Of a stretch of 42,758 nucleotides of DNA, positions 18,836 to 25,294 are shown piece by piece. The notes beneath the pieces are model-generated. The model was not told where the DNA came from. It saw only the letters and a list, made by a program, of their open reading frames with translations, and did not search any database. Every line of letters starts with the position of its first letter. The first letter of the stretch is position 1. Location: contig CAMULB010000005.1 of NCBI GenBank assembly GCA_947089585.1, forward strand, positions 1 through 42,758, written 5' to 3'. A program made the position numbers and the translations under genes. The DNA is from an uncultured Lachnospiraceae bacterium (GTDB taxonomy: Bacteria > Bacillota > Clostridia > Lachnospirales > Lachnospiraceae).

Positions 18836-18928
18836 AAAGATGTTACCAAAGATTTTACAAAAGAATTCTTACGTAAGCTCTTACAAAAGAACCTTTGTAG
18901 AATACACAAGAGATTCAGATACAAAAGA
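18831..18928 (+). repeat. Repeated TACAAAAGA motif downstream of 6S RNA
   Basis: TACAAAAGA or one-to-two-mismatch versions start at 18832, 18844, 18856, 18870 (degenerate), 18882, 18903 (degenerate) and 18920. The first three are exactly 12 bp apart. They lie between the mature 3' end of 6S RNA and its terminator, so would form the 3' trailer of a precursor. Function unknown. Confidence 0.6.
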
Positions 18929-18930
18929 CG

Positions 18931-18964
18931 GAAGCTGCTTAAGGTTGTTAAGCAGCTTCTTTTA
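18931..18964 (+). terminator. Terminator of the 6S RNA transcript
   Basis: Perfect 12-bp stem GAAGCTGCTTAA / TTAAGCAGCTTC, 5-base loop, then TTTTAT. The sequence from here to 19159 holds only the ribosome site of the next gene; no further gene is seen. Confidence 0.88.
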
Positions 18965-19159
18965 TGCTGTGAACAGGAATAAGCCCGATCATTCACGGAA
19001 GAAAAAACAGCCGTTTGTTGTTGGTAAATACGCATATACTTTCAGATTGCCGCATAAGAATAAGACAGGCCATCATGTTACAGAGCGCAGTCAGGAAGTT
19101 AGGGTGTGAGAGCTTTGGTTTAACGAAAATAGAAAGGCATACCCTGGGCAGGAGAATTT

Positions 19160-21379
19160 ATGATAAAAAATAAAAAGCTTGTATTGCCGATGCTGGTTTT
19201 AGTCCTTTGCATCGTCGCATTCATATGGATTGCAGTAGATGAAATGAATCGAGACGCCGGATTTTCCGAGGAATATGTTTTAGCCGAGGAGCTTCCTGCA
19301 TTGTTAAGCTTTACATATTATGATATTGAGGGGTGGGAGCAGCAGATTGCCTCGATTGCGGAAGGAAAGCTGTCCTATCAGGAGCTGGAGGCGCTGTTAA
19401 GTCAGATGGGCGTGTCCGAATATGTGGACTATGAGCCGCAGACCGGATTCCGCACGGTGTCCCGCAAGGTGTTTTTTCAGATTTATGAGCAGCTGGTGGA
19501 TCTTCTGGATGTAGACGGCCGTGTTGTTTTGGAGGAGCGCGTGTTCATCGGCGAGGCGGCGAAGGAGGAACAGTGGCTGACCCAGAACGGGTACGAGCAG
19601 ATTCGAGGCGGCCTGTCGTTTATCCATCCGCATGATATGTATCAGGTCTATACCCTGGACGGCGCGGTGATTGGAATGGTCAAAAGGCTTGATCAGACTC
19701 TGATGTGGGAAAATGTATTTGTTCACCGCGGAGGCGAGGGAGAAGCCGAGGTACTATTTGAAAAGGAGCTTTTCACAATTGAGGTGCCGGGCCTTAGCGA
19801 ACCAATCGAAGATACAATTTGTGATCTTGCGTGGACGGATTCAGAGATCACAGCGATCTATAAGAAGGAGGATCGGGTGCAGGGAACGGTGCTTTCCTAT
19901 GACGAACAGAAAATTGAGATCTCCGGGTATGGTACGTTGGCCCACAGCGGAGAGCTGAAAATTTATAAGACCTATGGAACCGTGGAGCAGCTTGATGAAT
20001 CCAAGCTGATGATCGGCAATCTGGTAGCGGATTTTGTGGTGGCCAAGGAGCAGGTGTGCGGAATTATTTTGCAAGAGCCGGCTCAGTTTGAACAGATTCG
20101 CGTGCTGCTTTTAAATGAAGACAGCCCCTATTATCCCGAACTTTACATCTGCTCGGATGAGGCGATGACCGTGACGTTTCAGGAGCAGACAAGGGAGGCG
20201 GACGCACGGATTAAGGTGTCCGAGTTCTGGCAGGAGCAGGAGGAGGGCTATCTGCGCGTTGAGACGGCGACCGAAAAAGGAAAGCTGTTTTTGGCTGATG
20301 AAAATGGAACACCCGTCTCGTTGGGCTATGGCGGCAGCTTTGAAGTGCGCAAGTACCCCAAGGGCTACAGCGTAGTCAATGAGATTTCGCTGGAGGAGTA
20401 TCTCTGCAGCGTGGTTCCAAGCGAGATGCCGTCGTCCTATGAGATGGAGGCGCTGCGGGTGCAGGCGATTTGCGCAAGAAGCTATGCATGTATTCAGCTG
20501 GCAAACGATACGTATGCAGGATTTGGAGCAAATGTAGACGACAGTACAAATTTTCAGGTCTATAATAAACAGGAGCGAGAGGAACGCTCGACGTTGGCGG
20601 TACAGGATACGGTGGGCGAGGTGCTAAAGTATCAAGGACAGATTGCGGAAGCGTATTATTATTCAACCTCCTGCGGTTTTTCACAGGGGATGGAGGTCTG
20701 GAATCAACAGGGAGAGGAGCAATATGGGTATCTTGCGGGGATTTCCCTGCTGACGGATCCGAAAGAACTGGATTTTTCCCAGGAAGAGGTTTTTGCAGAA
20801 TTTATCCGCAGCAAGGAGTATCAGGCCTACGACAGCGATGGCCCTTACTATCGCTGGAAAGCTTCCCTTGATGTGACTCGCTATCTGGAGGCGGTCAATC
20901 AGGCGGTGGCAGAGCGGATGAGCGCCAATGCCAGCCATGTGCAGATTTTAGACAAAGAAGGGCAGCCTTGGGAGACCGGGCCCGATCAGTTGGGGAATCT
21001 AACCGGAATTCAGGTACTGGAACGCGCTTCGGGCGGCGTGCTGATGCGGCTGCAGATTTTTTATGAAAAGGGGAGCATTCTTCTGACAACGGAATATAAT
21101 ATACGAAAGATCTTAGGGGCCGCAGTGAGTTCTATGGAGGATAAAGACGGCAACGCGATTTCGTCGATGACGCTGCTTCCCAGTGCGGCATTTGTCGTAG
21201 AACCGACCAAAAGCGGGTATGTCCTGTATGGCGGCGGTTATGGCCACGGCATTGGCATGAGCCAGAACGGTGCGAACGGCATGGCGAAGGCGGGGCTTAC
21301 ATATACGGATATTTTACAGAAATTCTATCAAAATATAACCATAGAAAATATTTACAACGGCCAGGGGAAGGAAGAATAG
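19160..21379 (+). CDS. SpoIID/LytB domain protein with long N-terminal region
   Basis: SpoIID-family proteins act on peptidoglycan glycan strands (SpoIID itself is a lytic transglycosylase in engulfment; LytB an amidase enhancer). The 739-residue product begins with a signal anchor (about 7-26). A unique region of about 380 residues follows, with beta-rich character. The SpoIID domain is at about 405-720, seen in EYLCSVVPSEMPSSYEMEAL (about 411-430), ARSYA, and the C-terminal GHGIGMSQNGANGMA (about 694-708). Family Glu in PSEMP is the probable catalytic residue. AGGAG is 5 bases before the ATG. It follows 6S RNA and precedes a YihY gene; a CGGATGG/CCATCCG hairpin at 21388-21415 lies after it but lacks a clear T run. 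Confidence 0.88.
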   Translation: MIKNKKLVLPMLVLVLCIVAFIWIAVDEMNRDAGFSEEYVLAEELPALLSFTYYDIEGWEQQIASIAEGKLSYQELEALLSQMGVSEYVDYEPQTGFRTVSRKVFFQIYEQLVDLLDVDGRVVLEERVFIGEAAKEEQWLTQNGYEQIRGGLSFIHPHDMYQVYTLDGAVIGMVKRLDQTLMWENVFVHRGGEGEAEVLFEKELFTIEVPGLSEPIEDTICDLAWTDSEITAIYKKEDRVQGTVLSYDEQKIEISGYGTLAHSGELKIYKTYGTVEQLDESKLMIGNLVADFVVAKEQVCGIILQEPAQFEQIRVLLLNEDSPYYPELYICSDEAMTVTFQEQTREADARIKVSEFWQEQEEGYLRVETATEKGKLFLADENGTPVSLGYGGSFEVRKYPKGYSVVNEISLEEYLCSVVPSEMPSSYEMEALRVQAICARSYACIQLANDTYAGFGANVDDSTNFQVYNKQEREERSTLAVQDTVGEVLKYQGQIAEAYYYSTSCGFSQGMEVWNQQGEEQYGYLAGISLLTDPKELDFSQEEVFAEFIRSKEYQAYDSDGPYYRWKASLDVTRYLEAVNQAVAERMSANASHVQILDKEGQPWETGPDQLGNLTGIQVLERASGGVLMRLQIFYEKGSILLTTEYNIRKILGAAVSSMEDKDGNAISSMTLLPSAAFVVEPTKSGYVLYGGGYGHGIGMSQNGANGMAKAGLTYTDILQKFYQNITIENIYNGQGKEE

Positions 21380-21486
21380 GGATCGTTCGGATGGCGCACA
21401 TGGGTGCTCCATCCGGATTTCGCGTATGAGCGGGCAAAGCCTGCCGTCCATCTCTCTTTCCCAAAGAGAGACGAAAGGAGAAATCC

Positions 21487-22317
21487 ATGCTTTGGAACGT
21501 AATAAGCGGCATCCGATTGTTTACCAAAAAATGCCGCCAGGATCATATCAGCGCCTATGCCGCGCAGTCTGCATTTTTTATCATTCTCTCGATCATTCCG
21601 TTTTTGATGCTGCTGGTCTCGCTGATTCAGTATACGCCGGTGACGGAAGGGATGCTGATGCAGGTAGTGAACCGGATGATGCCGGATTACATTGCGCCTT
21701 TTTTGATCGGGATGATTCATGAGGTATATTCAAAAAGCATCGGACTGATTTCAATTACCGCGATTTCAGCCATCTGGGCGTCGGCGAAGGGGATCCAGTA
21801 TCTGTCGGGAGGCTTGAATGAAGTATACGATATCATGGAGACGCGGAATTTTGTCATGCTGCGTTTTCATGCGATTCTTGACACGCTGGTGTTTGTCGCC
21901 GTGCTGGTGCTCTCTTTGGTGCTTCTGGTCTTCGGCAATGCGATTCAGGGCATGCTGATGGAATACATTCCCCTTGTGGGCAGGCTGACGCATGTCGTGC
22001 TAAGCTTTCGTACCTTGATTATGATGGCTGTGTTTGTCTTTTTCTTTACGCTTTTGTATAAGTTTTTGCCCAACCGCAAGGCCACGCTGCGCAGTCAGCT
22101 GCCAGGGGGCGTGCTCTGCGCCTTGGCCTGGTCGGTTTTTTCGTTTGGGCTGTCGGTGTATGTGGATGAATTCAACGGATTTTCGATGTATGGCAGCTTG
22201 ACGACCATTGCGCTGTTGATGCTGTGGATGTATTTCTGTATGTATATTTTGCTGATCTGCGCGGAGATCAACGATATTTACGAGGAGCACTGGGCCAAAA
22301 AGCGGCGCTGGGATTAA
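21487..22317 (+). CDS. YihY/BrkB family membrane protein
   Basis: The 276-residue protein has about six transmembrane helices and the family landmarks: an early DHISAYAAQSAFFIILSIIP block, YKFLPNRK before the fifth helix, and PGGVLCALAWSVFSFGLSVY near the end. Members are called YihY/virulence factor BrkB or, by older error, ribonuclease BN; the biochemical function is not established. AAAGGAG lies 8 bases before the ATG. The stop is followed by about 440 bp without a gene that contain the candidate invertible switch. Confidence 0.9.
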   Translation: MLWNVISGIRLFTKKCRQDHISAYAAQSAFFIILSIIPFLMLLVSLIQYTPVTEGMLMQVVNRMMPDYIAPFLIGMIHEVYSKSIGLISITAISAIWASAKGIQYLSGGLNEVYDIMETRNFVMLRFHAILDTLVFVAVLVLSLVLLVFGNAIQGMLMEYIPLVGRLTHVVLSFRTLIMMAVFVFFFTLLYKFLPNRKATLRSQLPGGVLCALAWSVFSFGLSVYVDEFNGFSMYGSLTTIALLMLWMYFCMYILLICAEINDIYEEHWAKKRRWD

Positions 22318-22468
22318 AGGGCGTGCGTTTGCCTTAAAAAAATGGGAGCTTCTGGCTTTGGGGCGCTGACAGCGCCGCCGAAAGACAGCAGGAGCGAAGG
22401 GAGAGAGCAACTGTTTTCTGCGAACATGGTGTACGCCTGAGATTTCTTGAGATCTATCTATATAAAAA

Positions 22469-22509
22469 TAAAAAAATGCAACATTTCTGATAAAATGTTG
22501 CATTTTTTT
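22469..22509 (+). terminator. Bidirectional terminator at the left end of the invertible segment
   Basis: AAAAAATGCAACATTT pairs with AAATGTTGCATTTTTT around a short CTGATA loop, with A- and T-runs on the two sides, so it should terminate in both directions. It stops transcripts from the YihY gene and also any transcript from the leftward sigma-28-like promoter at 22523-22549. Half of it overlaps the left 28-bp recombination-like site. Confidence 0.9.
22476..22503 (-). repeat. Left 28-bp dif-like inverted recombination site (candidate)
   Basis: Read on the minus strand the site is an 11-bp arm ATGCAACATTT, a 6-bp centre TATCAG, and an 11-bp arm AAATGTTGCAT. The 11-6-11 layout with inverted arms and an asymmetric centre is that of tyrosine-recombinase sites such as dif. 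A near copy in the opposite orientation is at 22627-22654; 19 consecutive bases (first arm, centre, AA) are identical. Confidence 0.65.
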
Positions 22510-22522
22510 ATTTACACCTTTA

Positions 22523-22549
22523 ATATCGGCCATTCTGGTCAATACTTAA
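22523..22549 (-). promoter_or_regulatory. Sigma-28 (SigD)-type promoter, pointing away from csrA-flagellin
   Basis: On the minus strand TTAA (22549-22546), a 15-bp spacer and a perfect GCCGATAT (22530-22523) match the SigD consensus (TAAA, 15 bp, GCCGATAT). Transcription would start near 22517 and run left into the terminator at 22509-22469 after only a few bases. No minus-strand gene lies in front of it. It sits inside the inverted-repeat-bounded segment. Confidence 0.65.
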
Positions 22550-22589
22550 CCCCTGAAATGGAAAAAGAATTGAAAAAAGAAAAGCTTTT

Positions 22590-22622
22590 GTCGGGAAAAG
22601 GTCTGTTTTTCCGGCTTTTTTT
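22590..22622 (+). terminator. Rightward terminator inside the invertible segment
   Basis: GTCGGGAAAA (22590-22599) pairs with TTTTTCCGGC (22606-22615) and seven T's follow. It reads toward csrA, so in the present orientation it blocks read-through into csrA-flagellin. Confidence 0.85.
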
Positions 22623-22626
22623 GTTG

Positions 22627-22654
22627 ATGCAACATTTTATCAGAACGGTTGCAT
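22627..22654 (+). repeat. Right 28-bp dif-like inverted recombination site (candidate)
   Basis: On the plus strand the first arm ATGCAACATTT and centre TATCAG are identical to the left site in opposite orientation; the second arm AACGGTTGCAT differs from the left AAATGTTGCAT at two positions. The site can form a GATGCAAC/GTTGCATC hairpin but has no T-run after it, so it should not terminate rightward transcription. Confidence 0.65.
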
Positions 22655-22656
22655 CT

Positions 22657-22757
22657 GCCTGACCGGGGAGAGTGGAGCTCCGATCGTGTTCCGGCAGGAA
22701 GGAGAAAAAGGAGCGCGCAGAAGGTCATCGTCATGGACGGAGACAAAAACAAGGAGG
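22657..22757 (+). promoter_or_regulatory. GGA-rich leader of csrA
   Basis: Eight GGA triplets lie in about 90 bases (22667, 22674, 22697, 22701, 22710, 22735, 22739, 22753), the last within the AAGGAGG ribosome site. GGA is the core of CsrA-binding sites, so CsrA autoregulation or sequestration by this leader is plausible. Some of the triplets may be chance in purine-rich sequence. Confidence 0.45.
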
Positions 22758-22761
22758 TTTT

Positions 22762-23046
22762 ATGCTGAAATTGACTGTCAAACCGGGAGAATATTTGCTG
22801 ATTGGCAATGAAATCAAACTGGTTTTCACCGGCGGAAGCAAGAACAATATGCACATTCTGATTGAGGCGCCAAGGACGATGAACATTGCAAGAAGTACGG
22901 CCCTGGAAAAATACGGCGTCGCCGGGCCGGGCAATGAGGTGAAACACCCGAAGGACCGGGAGCTTTCCCCGCAGGCGCAGGCAAAAATCAAAGCGATTCT
23001 GATGGAAGAGCGCAAACGGGCCAGAGCGGAAGCCAGAAGGGCGTGA
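22762..23046 (+). CDS. csrA: CsrA-family translational regulator with basic C-terminal tail
   Basis: CsrA dimers bind GGA motifs in mRNA hairpins; in Bacillus subtilis CsrA blocks the flagellin ribosome site and is antagonised by FliW. The start follows AAGGAGG by 4 bases, giving 94 residues. The core (1-50) has MLKLTVKPGEYLLIG, the beta-strand pattern, EAP at 35-37 and the conserved RNA-contact Arg44. The usual Arg6 is Val here. CsrA is normally 60-75 residues; this one adds about 30 residues ending in a very basic helix (MEERKRARAEARRA). It lies 120 bp upstream of flagellin and the two are probably co-transcribed. FliW is not in the window. Confidence 0.88.
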   Translation: MLKLTVKPGEYLLIGNEIKLVFTGGSKNNMHILIEAPRTMNIARSTALEKYGVAGPGNEVKHPKDRELSPQAQAKIKAILMEERKRARAEARRA

Positions 23047-23078
23047 GAAAGCGCATCGCGGTCAGAGACAGAGGTAAG

Positions 23079-23160
23079 AACGCAGAAACCCTTAGGAGAC
23101 TGCGTTGTTATAAAAACCATAATATTGCAAACGGATTTGCAAGGGAAAAACAAGGAGGAA
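23079..23160 (+). promoter_or_regulatory. CsrA-type GGA hairpins in the flagellin leader
   Basis: Hairpin 1 pairs AACGCAG (23079-23085) with CTGCGTT (23100-23106), and AGGAGA lies at the 3' side of its loop. Hairpin 2 is a perfect 7-bp stem TTGCAAA (23125-23131) / TTTGCAA (23136-23142) with the tetraloop CGGA, the ideal presentation of GGA to CsrA. The ribosome site AAGGAGGAA (23152-23160) supplies another GGA 21 bases downstream, a spacing a CsrA dimer could bridge. No separate promoter was found in this gap. Confidence 0.7.
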
Positions 23161-23166
23161 CACATT

Positions 23167-25125
23167 ATGGCAATGGTAGTACAACACAATTTAACGGCAA
23201 TGAATTCCAACAGAATGTTGGGCATCACCACAAGCGCACAGTCCAAATCATCGGAAAAGCTGTCATCTGGTTATCGCATTAACCGTGCAGCGGACGACGC
23301 AGCAGGCTTGACCATTTCCGAGAAAATGAGAAAGCAGATGCGGGGACTTGACCGTGCGTCCACCAATGCGCAGGATGGCGTATCTGCTGTGCAGACGGCG
23401 GAAGGAGCTTTGACCGAAGTGCATTCTATGCTGCAGAGAATGAACGAATTGGCCGTACAGGCATCCAACGGGACGAACAGCGAATCGGACCGCGATGCGA
23501 TCAAGGCCGAGATTGATCAGCTGACGACGGAGATTGACCGTGTCGCTGAGACAACCAAATTCAATGAGATTTATCTGTTGAAGGGGAACGCGGCCGGAGC
23601 TAAGACGACCAAGACGATTGCGGCGCATGATGCGGGTCTGGAAGGAAAGCTCACCGATCTGGGCGGCGGAAATTCCAGCTTTGCGCTGGAGAAGGCGTTG
23701 GAAAATGGTGATAAGGTAACGATTGCCGGCAAGGAGTACACGATTGGCACGTCAGAAAACCATAAGGATGCCGGGGAGCTGAATACGAGTACGGATGGGT
23801 ATTTAAAATCAGATAATGCGATATTTGATACTGCTTTGTCAGCAGGAGACAGTATTTCTTATCAGGGAAATACCTATACCTTGACGGAAAAGCTTTCAGC
23901 ATCTGATATTCAATGGGCAGCGAATGATACAGTGACAATCGGGGATACTCAGTATACGGTTGTGCCAGATACAGCTACACCGACTGCGAATCAAGTTAAA
24001 GCATCCGATATGCAGAGCTTTGTACAGAAAGCTCTGGAAGAGGGCAAACAGGTAAAAGCAGCTGTAAGTGATAAGCTGACGGTAGCTTCAACCGCAGCCA
24101 GTGGAACGGCGAATGCAGCAGCAGCGTCGAAAACTGTAGCAGGGTCAGACGTGATCATTGTTTCCTCTTTAGAAGCAGGGGAGATCAGCAGTTTTCTATT
24201 AGCAGATACAAAAGCATCAACGGTTGCCAAAGCCGGAGCTGGAATTACGGATACTACTCAAACGAAGCTTGCAGCGGGCGACAGCGTAACCATTGGCGGC
24301 GTTACGACAAAGGCCACCGCAGAAACACCGGCCTCTGCCAAAGCCGTATACGATGCGATTGATGCTTTGACGGCTGGCGATACGGTAAAGGTTGGAACCG
24401 GCGTAGATGAAGTTACCTATACGATTGCAGAGGAAGCAGACGTAGATGAAGCGGCATTCAAGCTCACAAAGGATGCAATTTTATCCAAAATTAAAGATGG
24501 GGACGTCGTAGAGATTGGCGGAAATGCTCAGACCGTGATCGGAGACATTGCCCTTCCCGAAACAAATGACAAGGTAATCAGCGCAAAGCAGGCTTACAAC
24601 ATGATCGCGGATGAGCTGCAGAAGGCTTCCAGCATTGGCGCGGACACCGAAGCGGCTGTAACCAATGACGGGGACGGAAAATTTACGATCACTCAGGGCA
24701 GTGTGGAAGTAAAGGATGCGTTGTCATTCAGCCTGCATGTAGGATCAGACGCCGATATGACCAATAAGATTACCGTAGACATTGATGCGATGAGTGCGGC
24801 AGGTCTTGGTGTAAAAGGCATAAGCGTCTTTGACGACAGCGGTATGGCGGCAACCTATGCTATTGATGCGATTGCAGGCGCAATCTCTACGGTATCTGCG
24901 CAGCGTTCCGCGCTTGGCGCCGTTCAGAATCGTTTGGAGCATACGATTGCCAACCTCGACAACGTAGTAGAGAACACGACCGCAGCAGAATCCCGCATTC
25001 GTGATACCGATATGGCTTCCGAGATGGTGGAGTACTCCAAGAACAATATCCTGGCGCAGGCTGGACAGTCTATGCTGGCACAGGCAAATCAGTCTACACA
25101 GGGTGTATTGTCCTTACTGCAATAA
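23167..25125 (+). CDS. fliC: Flagellin with long repeat-bearing central domain
   Basis: Filament subunit of the flagellum. The frame is open from 23125 but AAGGAGGAA is 6 bases before the ATG at 23167, whose product begins MAMVVQHNL as flagellins do (652 residues). The D0/D1 N-terminal region (about 1-140) has SSGYRINRAADDAAGL and AVQASNG; the C-terminal D1/D0 (about 570-652) has RSALGAVQNRLEHTI and ends SLLQ. The central surface domain (about 150-565) holds about six copies of a beta-hairpin motif of the form xGDxVTIGGxxYTI (for example ENGDKVTIAGKEYTI, AGDSVTIGG, DGDVVEIGG) separated by short helices. The stretch about 23760-24250 is more AT-rich than the ends, suggesting domain exchange. 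Confidence 0.97.
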   Translation: MAMVVQHNLTAMNSNRMLGITTSAQSKSSEKLSSGYRINRAADDAAGLTISEKMRKQMRGLDRASTNAQDGVSAVQTAEGALTEVHSMLQRMNELAVQASNGTNSESDRDAIKAEIDQLTTEIDRVAETTKFNEIYLLKGNAAGAKTTKTIAAHDAGLEGKLTDLGGGNSSFALEKALENGDKVTIAGKEYTIGTSENHKDAGELNTSTDGYLKSDNAIFDTALSAGDSISYQGNTYTLTEKLSASDIQWAANDTVTIGDTQYTVVPDTATPTANQVKASDMQSFVQKALEEGKQVKAAVSDKLTVASTAASGTANAAAASKTVAGSDVIIVSSLEAGEISSFLLADTKASTVAKAGAGITDTTQTKLAAGDSVTIGGVTTKATAETPASAKAVYDAIDALTAGDTVKVGTGVDEVTYTIAEEADVDEAAFKLTKDAILSKIKDGDVVEIGGNAQTVIGDIALPETNDKVISAKQAYNMIADELQKASSIGADTEAAVTNDGDGKFTITQGSVEVKDALSFSLHVGSDADMTNKITVDIDAMSAAGLGVKGISVFDDSGMAATYAIDAIAGAISTVSAQRSALGAVQNRLEHTIANLDNVVENTTAAESRIRDTDMASEMVEYSKNNILAQAGQSMLAQANQSTQGVLSLLQ

Positions 25126-25168
25126 TACAAAAACAACGGGCGAGTGCCTGAGGCGACAACATCGTTTC

Positions 25169-25216
25169 AAAGAGCCAAAGATCTGGGGATTGAAGCCTGG
25201 ATCTTTGGCTCTTTCT
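25169..25216 (+). terminator. Terminator after flagellin
   Basis: Perfect 15-bp stem (25169-25183 with 25200-25214) containing GAGCCAAAGATC / GATCTTTGGCTC, ending in CTTTCTTC. It may serve both converging strands. Confidence 0.88.
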
Positions 25217-25294
25217 TCATAAAAGCTTTTATGCTTCATGCTCCTTCTGGCGTGTCTGCTACGCGTTTCGATCGTTCGTGCCTTTCACCGATTG

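Noticed and set aside
22361..22375. GGCGCTGACAGCGCC hairpin after the YihY gene as a terminator
   Set aside because: No T run follows; the strong terminator is at 22469-22509.
22558..22662. Short frame beginning MEKELKKEK before csrA
   Set aside because: No ribosome site, and it spans a strong terminator and a recombination-like site; composition follows the hairpins.
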